A stretch of 64,000 nt of DNA from Mageeibacillus sp. UBA6976. Lineage in GTDB: Bacteria; Bacillota; Clostridia; Saccharofermentanales; Saccharofermentanaceae. Positions 54,533 to 63,437 of the stretch are shown here, piece by piece. Every line of letters starts with the position of its first letter. Within the stretch, counting starts at the first letter, position 1. The stretch covers positions 1 through 64,000 of the forward strand of contig DJYO01000032.1 in assembly GCA_002450155.1 (NCBI GenBank), read 5' to 3'. The notes below the pieces were generated by a model that worked only from the letters and a program-made list of their open reading frames with translations, was not told where the DNA came from and ran no database searches. The position numbers and the translations under genes are program-made.

Positions 54533-54736
54533 TTAAGCCTTTGCTTCCATTCTTCTCTTGAACTTGTCAACGCGTCCGCCTGTGTCAACGAGCTTCTGCT
54601 TACCTGTGTAGAACGGGTGGCAGTTAGAGCAGATATCTACTCTTAAGTCTTCCTTTGTAGACAGAGTCTCAAAGGTTGCTCCGCAAGCGCACTTAACTGT
54701 TACCATGTGCGTTGTAGGATGGATTCCTTCTTTCAT
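54533..54736 (-). CDS. rpmE: Ribosomal protein bL31 (zinc-binding form)
   Basis: 67 residues. MKEGIHPTTHMVTVKCACG and CSNCHPFYTGKQKLVDTGGRV carry the four-cysteine zinc site of the C+ type. ATG at 54736 is chosen; the GTG nine bases upstream is part of its GAGGTG ribosome site. Confidence 0.96.
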   Translation of the reverse strand: MKEGIHPTTHMVTVKCACGATFETLSTKEDLRVDICSNCHPFYTGKQKLVDTGGRVDKFKRRMEAKA

Positions 54737-54837
54737 GTATTTCACCTCTCAATCAAAGATATGGCGCGTAACCTCATGCACGTATGCCATACCGGACTTG
54801 GTTAGCCTTGCTATATTACCTTTTTAGACCGCAGTTG

Positions 54838-56520
54838 TCAATCGGCTGCAAAAGATTTCTTAACAGACAGGATAAAAGACCTGTTGGACGAAGTCTTCTC
54901 CATGAAATTGATGACTGCATTGGTGGCAGAAATGGTATCTGCATCAGCGATCCTTCGCCTGATGAGCCATACGGCATCAAGCTCTTCCTGGCTGAGGAGC
55001 AGGTCTTCCCTTCTGGTACCGGACTTATCCACGGCAATAGCCGGGAATACACGTCTGTCAGCAAGCTTACGGTCAAGGGTAACTTCCATATTACCGGTAC
55101 CCTTGAACTCCTCGAAGATAACTTCATCCATCCTTGAACCTGTCTCGATGAGAGCTGTGGCAAGGATAGTAAGGCTTCCGCCGTTCTCGATATTACGGGC
55201 AGCACCGAAGAAACGCTTAGGACCATAGAGTGATCCCGGATCGAGACCGCCGGATAAGGTTCTTCCTGTGGGGTTGATAGTAAGGTTATATGCTCTTGCA
55301 AGCCTTGTCATGGAGTCAAGGAGGATAACTACATCCTTGCCGAGCTCAACAAGACGCATTGCCCTCTCAAGTACCAGCTCAGTAACTCTGACGTGGTTCT
55401 CGGGACGCTTATCAAATGTGGAATAGACTACCTCACCCTTGATATTGCGCTGCATATCCGTAACTTCCTCAGGACGCTCGTCTATAAGGAGAACGATCAG
55501 AACGCAATTGGGATTGTTGGTTGTAATGGAATTTGCGACCTTCTGGAGCAGGATAGTCTTACCTGCCTTCGGAGGTGATACGATCATACCTCTCTGGCCC
55601 TTTCCTATAGGCGAGAAAAGATCGATTATCCTGGGTGATATATCTTCTTTCTCAGTCTCAAGAGTCAGTCTCTCATCAGGATAGATGGCTGTGAGACTCT
55701 CAAACTTAGGTCTTCTCTTGATATTATCGTAATTATCCTCAGTAACCTCGATACCATTAACGGATACAACTCTTCTGAGGGGTGCATACTTATCCTTGTT
55801 TCTCTTGGGAGATGCGAATCCCTTGATATAATCGCCTCTCCTAAGGCCCATTCTCTTGATCATCTGTCCGGGAACATAGGCATCTTCCTCACCGGGCAGG
55901 TAGTTATGTCTGTGAACAAAACCGCAGTAATCGTTCCTGTTGTTATCAGGATTACCAATGGAGAGTACACCCTCGACCTCGAATTCCACGGGAGCTTCGG
56001 GGATCTCCTCCTGGGGTTGTTCCTCAGTCTCTTCGGAAACTTCTATCTGCTTTACATCCTGGCCGGGACCAAAGGAAAGCTTTCTCTTCTTGGACTTGAC
56101 CGGCTTGCGCTTAGCAGGTTCTGCCGGAGCCTCCTCTGCTTTCGCAGGTTCTTCTGCCTTTGCTTCCTGGAGAGGCGCTGCTTCAGCAGGCTTCTCCTCT
56201 GCTTTTGGAGCTTCCTCAGTCTTCTTCTTTCTGCCACGCTTCTTAGGGGCAGGCTTAGCTTCTTCTGCAGCGGGTTCTAGGGCCTTCGCTTCAGCAGGCT
56301 GCTCTTCAGCTTTGGGAGCTTCCTCAGTCTTCTTTTTTCTGCCACGCTTCTTGGGAGCAGGCTTTGCCTCTTCTGCAGGAGCAGCTTTACCCGAGATAGC
56401 CTGGATCAATTCTTCGCGCGTCTTAGCCTTAGCTTCTTCTTCGGTAAAATCACCGAAAGCTACAGCTATCTGCGCAAGGTCGGCATCGCTCTTCGATGCG
56501 AGACTCTCTAATTCATTCAT
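54838..56520 (-). CDS. rho: Transcription termination factor Rho with a repetitive N-terminal insert
   Basis: 560 residues. Rho_N (1-45) is followed by a low-complexity insert of about 100 residues with two 36-residue repeats (50-85 and 86-121), each holding KPAPKKRGRKKKTEEAPKAE. The RNA-binding OSD domain follows (YCGFVHRHNYLPGEEDAYVP), then Walker A SPPKAGKTILLQKVA, IDERPEEVTDM, LLDSMTRLARAYN and the Q-loop/R-loop region. Basic/acidic inserts at this position occur in Rho of several phyla and can change RNA binding. It heads the rho-rpmE-DUF1385-prmC-DUF951 series. Confidence 0.96.
   Translation of the reverse strand: MNELESLASKSDADLAQIAVAFGDFTEEEAKAKTREELIQAISGKAAPAEEAKPAPKKRGRKKKTEEAPKAEEQPAEAKALEPAAEEAKPAPKKRGRKKKTEEAPKAEEKPAEAAPLQEAKAEEPAKAEEAPAEPAKRKPVKSKKRKLSFGPGQDVKQIEVSEETEEQPQEEIPEAPVEFEVEGVLSIGNPDNNRNDYCGFVHRHNYLPGEEDAYVPGQMIKRMGLRRGDYIKGFASPKRNKDKYAPLRRVVSVNGIEVTEDNYDNIKRRPKFESLTAIYPDERLTLETEKEDISPRIIDLFSPIGKGQRGMIVSPPKAGKTILLQKVANSITTNNPNCVLIVLLIDERPEEVTDMQRNIKGEVVYSTFDKRPENHVRVTELVLERAMRLVELGKDVVILLDSMTRLARAYNLTINPTGRTLSGGLDPGSLYGPKRFFGAARNIENGGSLTILATALIETGSRMDEVIFEEFKGTGNMEVTLDRKLADRRVFPAIAVDKSGTRREDLLLSQEELDAVWLIRRRIADADTISATNAVINFMEKTSSNRSFILSVKKSFAAD
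56158..56373 (-). repeat. Tandem 108-base repeat inside rho
   Basis: Two in-frame copies (56373-56266 and 56265-56158) encode EEAKPAPKKRGRKKKTEEA and following Ala/Glu/Pro-rich residues. The DNA copies differ mainly at third positions and near their ends, so the duplication is not brand new. Confidence 0.75.
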
Positions 56521-56623
56521 AAAAACCTACCTGAAAATATTCTGATTGTCTAAAGGTTAAATGTTCTGATCTGTAATCTGCCAGGGAACTATTAAACAAA
56601 CGCATCCGTCTGATGCTGCGTGA

Positions 56624-56652
56624 ATATTAGCATTAGTTTCGGGGTGCGTCAA
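56624..56652 (-). promoter_or_regulatory. rho promoter
   Basis: On the minus strand: -35 TTGACG (56652-56647), 17 bases, -10 TAATAT (56629-56624). The leader is about 97 bases and contains a small GCATC/GATGC hairpin. Confidence 0.65.
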
Positions 56653-56664
56653 TACTTTGAAAGA

Positions 56665-56702
56665 TATTAAAAATAAGATCCGCTCTTTGCCGAGCGGATC
56701 TT
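56665..56702 (-). terminator. Terminator of the thioester adhesin gene
   Basis: On the minus strand AAGATCCGCTC and GAGCGGATCTT form an eleven-base perfect stem with a six-base loop, followed by ATTTTTAAT. It lies about eight bases after the stop codon. Confidence 0.85.
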
Positions 56703-56710
56703 AAGTGTTT

Positions 56711-59700
56711 TTACTTATTGGATGTATCCGACATTAGTCTTCTGCGCTGTATCCAGACGGCTCCTGCTATCAGAATCAGAACAGCTCCTGCAATACCTGC
56801 GACGCTCATTGTCTCACCTGTTGATATGAGTGAGGTCGAATTATTCTGCGCCGTAGTATTTGTATCTGTTCCGGCATTTGTTCCGCCTGCTGCTTCTTCA
56901 GTCGGCACCGGGGTCTCCGTGAGACCGGGCTCAGTAGTAGCTTCAGGAGTTGCTGTCGCAACCTGTGTAGGCGCCGGCGTTGTTGTAGAAGTCGGAACCG
57001 GAGTAGATGTAGGTGTGGGGGTTACCGTAACCACAGGTGTTGGAGTTACATAATTCTCATTACGGTAATTACCAAGCACTATAGTAGAACCATAATATGA
57101 ACGCGTGGTGATATTTTCGGGATCTAAACTCTCATACAACGTTCCGTTAGGTCCGATCCTGAAGCAGTAAGTTTCCCAACCCTGGATCACATCATATCCA
57201 TCGGGGGCCTGTACCTCAGTGATGTAATAGCATCCCGGACAAAGGTTAGTGATCGAAGCAGTTCTGTCAGTTTGGGTTGTAAATGAGATCGTGTTGTCAG
57301 AAGCATTGTATCTGAAGTCATCAACATTAGAGATCCGAATCTGACTCAGATCACGGTGAGGATAGCCGGATACTCGGGTATCCAGACATCCCAAAACGAA
57401 CTTTGCTCCTCCAAGAAGAGTGTAACTATTGGCATCGTATTTCTGGAACAAGAGACTGATACTGCCCTTTGCCACATCAGTCATTGTGACAGTATTTGAG
57501 CTCACGCTGTTGCCGTCTGCAAGAACTGAACCGTCTCTTCCGATAGTTACCGTAATAGGATTTGCCGTCTCATAACCTGAGGGAGTGCCGGTCTCAGTAA
57601 TGATATATGTTCCTGCGGGTATATTGGACACCGTGATCCTTGTACCGGAAGTTATAAATGAAACTTCACCTGAACGCTTTACCGCATTGCCCACTCCGCT
57701 TACAGAGATCCTGCTCAGGTCTGTATGCGTTCCTGAAGCATTTGTAAGTGTTATTCCTACTTCGGGGATGTGTTCTCCGTTTACGGAATCGATCTTCACA
57801 AAATCGAATGAAAAGAGCAGCTCAGCATCATACATTACAAGAATACCATTAGAATCAAGAGCGCTGCTGGAGATATTACCTGCATCGTCTATCGTAAACT
57901 CGATATTCGATGATGTCTGATAGCCCAAAGGAGTGGTATCTTCGCTAAGGATATAAGATCCCTCGGGAATACCTGTAACTACAGTCTGATAGTTGCTTAC
58001 CGTCGTAAACGAAACTGCATCAGAAGTTACATTAAGTCCCTCAGCAGGATCCGTGCCCTGCGTTGCCGTTACTGCTGAAAGATCATTTGTCTGACCATCA
58101 ACATTCTTGATCGTAAGCACAGCACCTGCAAGCTCCGCGCTGCCGCCTGTCACCTGCTTACTGATGGCAAATCCGGAAGTAACTGTCTGTATTTGCTCGT
58201 CTAACATGGTTACAGTAGTGCCCTTATCTTCGCCACCTATAATGACATGACCCGAATCATCAATAACAAATGATATGGGTGATGCAGTCAAGTATCCGGG
58301 CGGAGTTTGAGTCTCAGCAAGGGTATACTCACCTGCAATAAGTCCAGATACGACCGTATCACAGTCAGTTGCGGTATTGAAAGAAATGCTATTTTCGGAA
58401 TTGCGGGCGTTTATAGCAGCAGCTCCATTCTGTGTAGCCTCGGGACTGACTGAACCGCTTCCTGTATATGTAAGCGTAAGCTCAGCACCTGAAACAAATC
58501 CTGAACCATCATTCTTTGCAATTGTGATCTCATACGTTTCAGGAGTAGGTGAAGGCGAAGGACTCGGCGTAGTGTTGTACCAGATAACCTGAGTATTAGT
58601 AATCCAGTTAATGACTTCTAAATTAGAATCAACTGTAGCATAGTAAATGGGGTCAGCAACAGAAGATGGATCATCGCTCATTCCAATTACAACAAGCACG
58701 ACACCATAGAACGGCTGAGCCACATAACCTTCCGGAGCCTTGGTCTCTCTGAGAAGATACGTACCCTGAGGCAGATTGTTAAAGATAACCGTAGCTTCCT
58801 CCAGAGTCGTAAAGGTTATCGTGTTATTATCCTCATGGTATTCAACAGTTGCAGCTTGATCTACAGTTACAGTTGACAGATTTACAGGTTCGGTACCTAC
58901 GCCATATGTAGGAACAGGATCAGGTGATGAGAGTTCAAACTCGGCGCCACCTAAGAGAATAGCAGCTGTCTCATCAGTCTTTGAGAAATTAACTGTACGA
59001 GGAAGCAACTGAGGTGTAGGAGTAGGCGTCAGATTGGCGATGCTTATACTATCTACAGACTGAGGATTGGAAAGAGATGAGTTTGTGTACCTGATCACGC
59101 TGCCATCATCCTTGATCTCAAAGAAATACCTGGATGCTGCAATATATCCTTCAGGTGCAGAAGACTCGATAAGAACATAATATCCGGTATAGATATTATC
59201 AAATGTTATCTCTGAGCCCTTCGTCTTAAATCTAACTAAGCTGGCTGTCTGAGATAAAACATCAGCTCCACTAACCTGTATGTTAGACAGTACTACATTA
59301 GGGCGCGATGAGTTTACATAGCGCATCGGACGGAGCTCGAAAGTTGCTCCTTCAAGATCAAGACCTGCGCCATCAGTCTTATTGAACTTAATACCATTAA
59401 CCGCAGTGGGTTCCACTGTAGGTGTAGGAGAGTTTGTAGCAGTAGGAGTATTTGTGGCCGTAGGTCCTGGAGTCGGAGTACCGTTTACAGCCGTGAAGAT
59501 ATTGGCCTCAGCGCTCTGAACTGAGGGTGCATTCAAGGGTGTCCCATCTTCATTTATCGATAGTACTCTACCATCGCCTAATACTTTGAAATAATATACT
59601 CTCTCGCCAAAGCCATTAGGTGCAAATGTCTCACGGAGACGGTAATTACCCTGGGGGAGATTCTTGAATACCGTGTCATAATCAGCGACAGTCGTAAAAC

Positions 59701-60526
59701 TGATCGTGTCAGTTGTATTGTTATAACTATAGTCTGCAGCTGTGGCACCATTCTGCAATACCTGAACAGTCTCAAGGCTGTCAAGCTGAGGGATCGCACT
59801 TACATATTTGGGAGCATATGAGAGTTCAAACTGTGCGCCTGCAAGTTTTGATAAATCATCGCTTTCAGGATCTGCATGATATACTTTAGAGAAGGTGACA
59901 TCGAACTTCGGATAGCTGGCGAATACGAGAATACCGGCTGACTGTTTGCCAAGATTTCCTGTAGTAAGGAATTTCATCTCGATATTATCAGGGATCTCAA
60001 TTGAATCATTCTCAACATACTGGATCAGTTTATTGTATGCGGTAGCCTGTGCTGATGTACCTGTAACACCGCTACCACCATTAGTATAATGCCAGATCGC
60101 AGACTGCGTCATACTTCTCATAGAGGATTCTGTAAGATTGAATTCCTGCATCAACCCCAGCGGATCATAGGGATATCCATAATACAGAACTTTCTTAATA
60201 TGCTTAAGCAGATCCGGAGAATTGTACCTGCTGATATAAGGAGAAAGATTGGATGTATCATCGGGATCTATCGGTATCTCGGTAAAAGTATCACCTGTAC
60301 TCCAGGATGATTTACTACTGTTAAGACAATAACCTCGGAATGTAGACCCGCTACCATCCTCACTGATGTTTACCAGAGTACTGTATCCACCCAAAGCAGT
60401 ATAAGTATTCTCATCTGCCATAATAGACTTGGAATCAATACCTATAATACCTGTAAGCAAAACAGATACTACCATCAATGCGGATAAGGCTCCGGCAACA
60501 ACCTTAATAATTCTTCCTTTAAACAT
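56711..60526 (-). CDS. Large surface adhesin: thioester domain, SpaA-like repeats, sorting signal
   Basis: 1271 residues. A signal peptide (to about residue 37) is followed by a thioester domain: C67 in RGYCLN and Q141 in MTQSAIWHYTN are the expected Cys-Gln partners for covalent host binding. Seven prealbumin-like (SpaA/Cna-B) domains follow, each opening with a lysine strand such as FNKTDG, FSKTDE, ISKQVT or FQKYDA and closing with YxLxETxxPxGY-type sequence; these often form Lys-Asn isopeptide bonds. Thr/Pro linkers punctuate the chain. The end carries SLISTGE, a hydrophobic helix and RRR, a sorting signal with LISTG instead of LPXTG. No sortase is in the window. ATG at 60526 follows GGGAGGG. 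Confidence 0.85.
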   Translation of the reverse strand: MFKGRIIKVVAGALSALMVVSVLLTGIIGIDSKSIMADENTYTALGGYSTLVNISEDGSGSTFRGYCLNSSKSSWSTGDTFTEIPIDPDDTSNLSPYISRYNSPDLLKHIKKVLYYGYPYDPLGLMQEFNLTESSMRSMTQSAIWHYTNGGSGVTGTSAQATAYNKLIQYVENDSIEIPDNIEMKFLTTGNLGKQSAGILVFASYPKFDVTFSKVYHADPESDDLSKLAGAQFELSYAPKYVSAIPQLDSLETVQVLQNGATAADYSYNNTTDTISFTTVADYDTVFKNLPQGNYRLRETFAPNGFGERVYYFKVLGDGRVLSINEDGTPLNAPSVQSAEANIFTAVNGTPTPGPTATNTPTATNSPTPTVEPTAVNGIKFNKTDGAGLDLEGATFELRPMRYVNSSRPNVVLSNIQVSGADVLSQTASLVRFKTKGSEITFDNIYTGYYVLIESSAPEGYIAASRYFFEIKDDGSVIRYTNSSLSNPQSVDSISIANLTPTPTPQLLPRTVNFSKTDETAAILLGGAEFELSSPDPVPTYGVGTEPVNLSTVTVDQAATVEYHEDNNTITFTTLEEATVIFNNLPQGTYLLRETKAPEGYVAQPFYGVVLVVIGMSDDPSSVADPIYYATVDSNLEVINWITNTQVIWYNTTPSPSPSPTPETYEITIAKNDGSGFVSGAELTLTYTGSGSVSPEATQNGAAAINARNSENSISFNTATDCDTVVSGLIAGEYTLAETQTPPGYLTASPISFVIDDSGHVIIGGEDKGTTVTMLDEQIQTVTSGFAISKQVTGGSAELAGAVLTIKNVDGQTNDLSAVTATQGTDPAEGLNVTSDAVSFTTVSNYQTVVTGIPEGSYILSEDTTPLGYQTSSNIEFTIDDAGNISSSALDSNGILVMYDAELLFSFDFVKIDSVNGEHIPEVGITLTNASGTHTDLSRISVSGVGNAVKRSGEVSFITSGTRITVSNIPAGTYIITETGTPSGYETANPITVTIGRDGSVLADGNSVSSNTVTMTDVAKGSISLLFQKYDANSYTLLGGAKFVLGCLDTRVSGYPHRDLSQIRISNVDDFRYNASDNTISFTTQTDRTASITNLCPGCYYITEVQAPDGYDVIQGWETYCFRIGPNGTLYESLDPENITTRSYYGSTIVLGNYRNENYVTPTPVVTVTPTPTSTPVPTSTTTPAPTQVATATPEATTEPGLTETPVPTEEAAGGTNAGTDTNTTAQNNSTSLISTGETMSVAGIAGAVLILIAGAVWIQRRRLMSDTSNK

Positions 60527-60552
60527 AATAGTCCCTCCCCTGTATCTCAAAA

Positions 60553-60573
60553 TAGTTTAACACCTGTTAACTA
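60553..60573 (-). promoter_or_regulatory. Palindrome in the adhesin promoter region
   Basis: TTAACA-CC-TGTTAA (60557-60570) sits inside a longer imperfect palindrome with TAGTT / AACTA ends. On the minus strand it overlaps a weak promoter (TTGTTC, 19 bases, TAAACT), so it could be an operator controlling the adhesin. Confidence 0.45.
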
Positions 60574-60581
60574 AATTTGAA

Positions 60582-60626
60582 CAATAAAATAAACAGGTTT
60601 CATTGCAATAATGCAAATGAAACCTG
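60582..60626 (-). terminator. Terminator of the flavodiiron gene
   Basis: On the minus strand CAGGTTTCATTTGCA and TGCAATGAAACCTG pair (one bulge) and are followed by TTTATTTTATT. It separates the flavodiiron gene from the adhesin gene. Confidence 0.8.
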
Positions 60627-60662
60627 ATATTTAACAAAAACAGAAGAAATGTGACAAGCAGA

Positions 60663-61856
60663 TTACAAAAGTATATTCCTTGCCAATTCCTCCAACTGGT
60701 ATACAGCATCTTCATCAGGAGTAGATCTAAGCGAGACTACAGGTTCTACTATGGTAATATCCTTCAGCTCCTCAAGTTTAGCTCTCATACTCTTACCTGC
60801 CACAGGAGCCCATGAACCGTTCTCAATAATTGCGACCTTTCGGCATGACAGATTCTTAGCCTTAAGCTCAGTCATAAGGAATTCCATCTCGGAGAACAGA
60901 TTCATATCCTGCGTAGAAGATGCAAACACAATCGTGCCACACCTGAACGCTTCACCTACAAGATAAGAGTAATGCTGCCCTGACACATCATATAACTTAA
61001 CATTCTTTGCTCCGGCCTCTGCAAGTTTGGAAGCCAGGATCTCGCTTGCATTCTCCGTTCCCCCATAAATGGATGCAGAAAAGATCACGATCGAATCATC
61101 CTCGGGAATATATTTGCTCCAATTATCGTAATACGAGATATATTTATCAAGATCACCTCTTAAGACCGGTCCGTGGAGCGGAGCAATAAGATCCAGCTCT
61201 GCCCCTGCAAGTTTCTTAAGCAGCATCTGAACGTTATTACCATACTTTCCTACAATGTTTGAATAGTACCTTCTTACTTCAGCAAAACCAGCTGTCCAGT
61301 GGTCTGTCTCGTCTGAATAGAGGTTTCCTGACAAAGCCCCGAAAGTACCGAAGGCATCAGCAGAGAACAAAATCTTTGCCGCAACGTCAAGAGTAACCAT
61401 TACTTCGGGCCAGTGAACCATAGGCGCAGTAATGAACTTAAACGTATGAACTCCAGTATTAAGAGTATCCTGATCCTTAACAGGTACAAAGGCATCTTGT
61501 ACATCTCTGCCACAGAACTGCTTGATAAGAGCAGATACCTTGGCGGTACCATATATCTTAACATTTGGAAATCTGTCCAGAACAAGACCTAAAGTTGAAC
61601 AATGGTCAGGCTCCATGTGGTTGATCACTATGTTGTCGAGAGTTCTGCTGCCCAAAGCATAGACAAGGTTATCCATAAACTGACGTCCGCAGGACCAGTC
61701 TACCGTATCGAGCAAAGTAGTCTTGTCATCCAAGACAACATAGGAATTATAGGACATACCCTGTGGTATGGGATAAGCATTCTCAAAAAGAGCGATCCTC
61801 CTATCAGAGGCACCTACATAGATAATGTCATCTGTGATCTTTACTGTGTTATGCAT
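60663..61856 (-). CDS. FprA-type flavodiiron protein
   Basis: About 397 residues. The beta-lactamase-like half has the full diiron ligand set: HMEPDH (H-x-E-x-D-H, near residue 80), the histidine of MVHWPE, the aspartate of FSADAFG and the histidine of APLHGPVLR. The flavodoxin half starts with IVIFSASIYGGTENAS (FMN phosphate loop). There is no rubredoxin tail. The family reduces oxygen to water, or nitric oxide, protecting anaerobes. ATG at 61856 is preferred, with GAGGGA eight bases ahead; the ATG six bases upstream is too close. Confidence 0.93.
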   Translation of the reverse strand: MHNTVKITDDIIYVGASDRRIALFENAYPIPQGMSYNSYVVLDDKTTLLDTVDWSCGRQFMDNLVYALGSRTLDNIVINHMEPDHCSTLGLVLDRFPNVKIYGTAKVSALIKQFCGRDVQDAFVPVKDQDTLNTGVHTFKFITAPMVHWPEVMVTLDVAAKILFSADAFGTFGALSGNLYSDETDHWTAGFAEVRRYYSNIVGKYGNNVQMLLKKLAGAELDLIAPLHGPVLRGDLDKYISYYDNWSKYIPEDDSIVIFSASIYGGTENASEILASKLAEAGAKNVKLYDVSGQHYSYLVGEAFRCGTIVFASSTQDMNLFSEMEFLMTELKAKNLSCRKVAIIENGSWAPVAGKSMRAKLEELKDITIVEPVVSLRSTPDEDAVYQLEELARNILL

Positions 61857-61901
61857 AGTCATTCTCCCTCGTTAAGTCTTAAGTAATTATACAGGAATGC
61901 A

Positions 61902-61927
61902 AATAAAAAAGCGGGACAATGTCCCGC
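61902..61927 (-). terminator. Terminator of mreB
   Basis: On the minus strand GCGGGAC and GTCCCGC pair and are followed by TTTTTTATTT, about 20 bases after the mreB stop. Confidence 0.9.
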
Positions 61928-61948
61928 AAAGATTAATCTTAACTAAGC

Positions 61949-62959
61949 TCAATTCTCGCTTAAAGCAGAGAACTTGTCCATCATGTCCAGAGCCTTACCT
62001 GTTCCTATAACTACGCAGGATACAGGATCCTGAGCGAGATATACATCGATACCGATACGGTTGGAGAGCATGTGATCGAGACCATAGAGCATTGCCCCAC
62101 CGCCTGTCATTACGATACCTCTTTGTGAGATATCAGCCATGAGTTCCGGAGGTGTTCTCTCAAGAACATTATGTACGGCTTCAAAGATCTGTGTTATAGG
62201 CTCCTCGAGAGCTTCGAGCATCTCGGTGGAGGATACTGTAACTGTAGAAGGAAGACCTGTGATTATATTACGGCCCTGAACATCGAGGGTCAGCTCCTCA
62301 TCTCTAGGATAAGCACAACCGATCTCTATCTTGAGCTTCTCAGCTGTCTTCTCACCGATGAGGATATTATGTCTCTTTCTTACATGCTTGATGATAGCTT
62401 CATCGAACTTATCGCCTGCAACCTTAAGAGATGCATCAACAACAGGTTCGCAGAGTGAGATAACTGAGATATCAGTTGTACCGCCGCCAATATCAACGAC
62501 CATGGAACCACAAGCCTTGGTGATATCGATACCTGCACCGATGGCCGCGGCAATAGGCTCTCTTATAAGGAATACATCTTTGGCACCTGCATGACGGCAT
62601 GCATTCTCAACTGCCTGCTGCTCAACAGGAGTGATTACCGAAGGAACACATACAACGATAGTCGGCTTAAAGTAAGAAGCGCGAAGCCCCGTACATACTC
62701 TGCCGATAAATGCCTTGAGCATGACCTCTGTTGCTCTGAAGTCAGAGATAACGCCCTCTCTTAAAGGTCTGATAGCCTCAACAATCCCGGGAGTTCTTCC
62801 GAGCATAAGGCTTGCAGACTCACCTACTGCCAAGACCTTACCATTCTTACTGTTTACTGCAACTACAGAGGGTTCCTTAAGAACGATGCCTTTGCCCCTG
62901 ATATATATCAACACGCTGCTGGTGCCAAGATCGACACCTATCTCCATGCCTAAACCCAT
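61949..62959 (-). CDS. mreB: Rod shape-determining protein MreB/Mbl
   Basis: 336 residues of the actin-like family: GVDLGTSSVLIYIRGKGIV (phosphate 1), VVDIGGGTTDISVIS (phosphate 2), IVMTGGGAMLYGLD (adenosine). KGKGIVLxEPS and GRTPG...IRPLREGVISDF are typical of MreB and Mbl. It organises lateral wall synthesis. mreC and mreD are not adjacent, which is more usual for Mbl or a solo MreB. GAGGTG precedes the ATG. Confidence 0.95.
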   Translation of the reverse strand: MGLGMEIGVDLGTSSVLIYIRGKGIVLKEPSVVAVNSKNGKVLAVGESASLMLGRTPGIVEAIRPLREGVISDFRATEVMLKAFIGRVCTGLRASYFKPTIVVCVPSVITPVEQQAVENACRHAGAKDVFLIREPIAAAIGAGIDITKACGSMVVDIGGGTTDISVISLCEPVVDASLKVAGDKFDEAIIKHVRKRHNILIGEKTAEKLKIEIGCAYPRDEELTLDVQGRNIITGLPSTVTVSSTEMLEALEEPITQIFEAVHNVLERTPPELMADISQRGIVMTGGGAMLYGLDHMLSNRIGIDVYLAQDPVSCVVIGTGKALDMMDKFSALSEN

Positions 62960-62985
62960 AATTATTCACCTCATTTATATCGATA

Positions 62986-63054
62986 GGCACACAAAAGTGC
63001 CAATTAAGTCTTCTTAAAACACCTAATTATTACATTCAAGCTATCAAAAATCAA
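62986..63054 (-). promoter_or_regulatory. mreB promoter and leader hairpin
   Basis: On the minus strand: -35 TTGATT (63054-63049), 16 bases, -10 TAATAA (63032-63027). The leader holds a hairpin GGCAC/GTGCC at 62986-63001, about 25 bases before the start codon. Confidence 0.5.
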
Positions 63055-63125
63055 CATAAAACGAGGCAAATATGGTGACAATCATATTTCACTATAAAAA
63101 AACCGCAGAGCGTTCTCGGCTTCAA

Positions 63126-63154
63126 TTGCAAATAAAAAGATTTACGGATATAAT
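63126..63154 (+). promoter_or_regulatory. tRNA-Pro promoter
   Basis: -35 TTGCAA (63126-63131), 17 bases, -10 TATAAT (63149-63154), 13 bases before the tRNA. Confidence 0.8.
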
Positions 63155-63167
63155 CTACTACGATTTT

Positions 63168-63243
63168 CGAGGTGTAGCGCAGTTGGTAGCGTACGTGCTT
63201 TGGGAGCATGGGGTCGCAGGTTCGAATCCTGTCACCTCGACCA
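63168..63243 (+). tRNA. tRNA-Pro(UGG)
   Basis: A complete cloverleaf. Acceptor CGAGGTG pairs with CACCTCG, the D-arm is GCGCAGTTGGTAGCGT, the anticodon loop TTTGGGA carries TGG, and the T-arm is CAGG-TTCGAAT-CCTG with flanking pairs. The discriminator is A (63240) and CCA is encoded. It decodes CCN proline codons. Confidence 0.97.
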
Positions 63244-63350
63244 CACTTTTTATACATGTCGTGGGAAGTCAGTAATTTCAAGGGTTTCAAGGGATTCCAA
63301 CTTCTAAGAAAACACAACTTACGACAAAATAGAAAGAAGCGTCCTACGAT

Positions 63351-63384
63351 AAACGCCTAGAGTTGATGCTCTAGGCGTTTTTAA
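63351..63384 (+). terminator. Terminator downstream of tRNA-Pro
   Basis: AAACGCCTAGAG and CTCTAGGCGTTT form a twelve-base perfect stem with a six-base loop, followed by TTAAAT. It lies 108 bases after the CCA; nothing recognisable fills that gap. Confidence 0.85.
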
Positions 63385-63401
63385 ATCTATATGAGCCAGC
63401 T

Positions 63402-63424
63402 AAAAAATAAGGGACAGTGCCCTT
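63402..63424 (-). terminator. Terminator of the right-edge membrane protein gene
   Basis: On the minus strand AAGGG and CCCTT enclose six bases and are followed by ATTTTTTA, about 14 bases after the stop codon. Confidence 0.6.
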
Positions 63425-63437
63425 CTCTCGATGAGAT

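Noticed and set aside
63051..63317. Minus-strand open frame of 88 residues containing GDRIRTCDPMLPKHVRYQLRYTS
   Set aside because: It is the antisense of tRNA-Pro; this peptide is a familiar annotation artefact.
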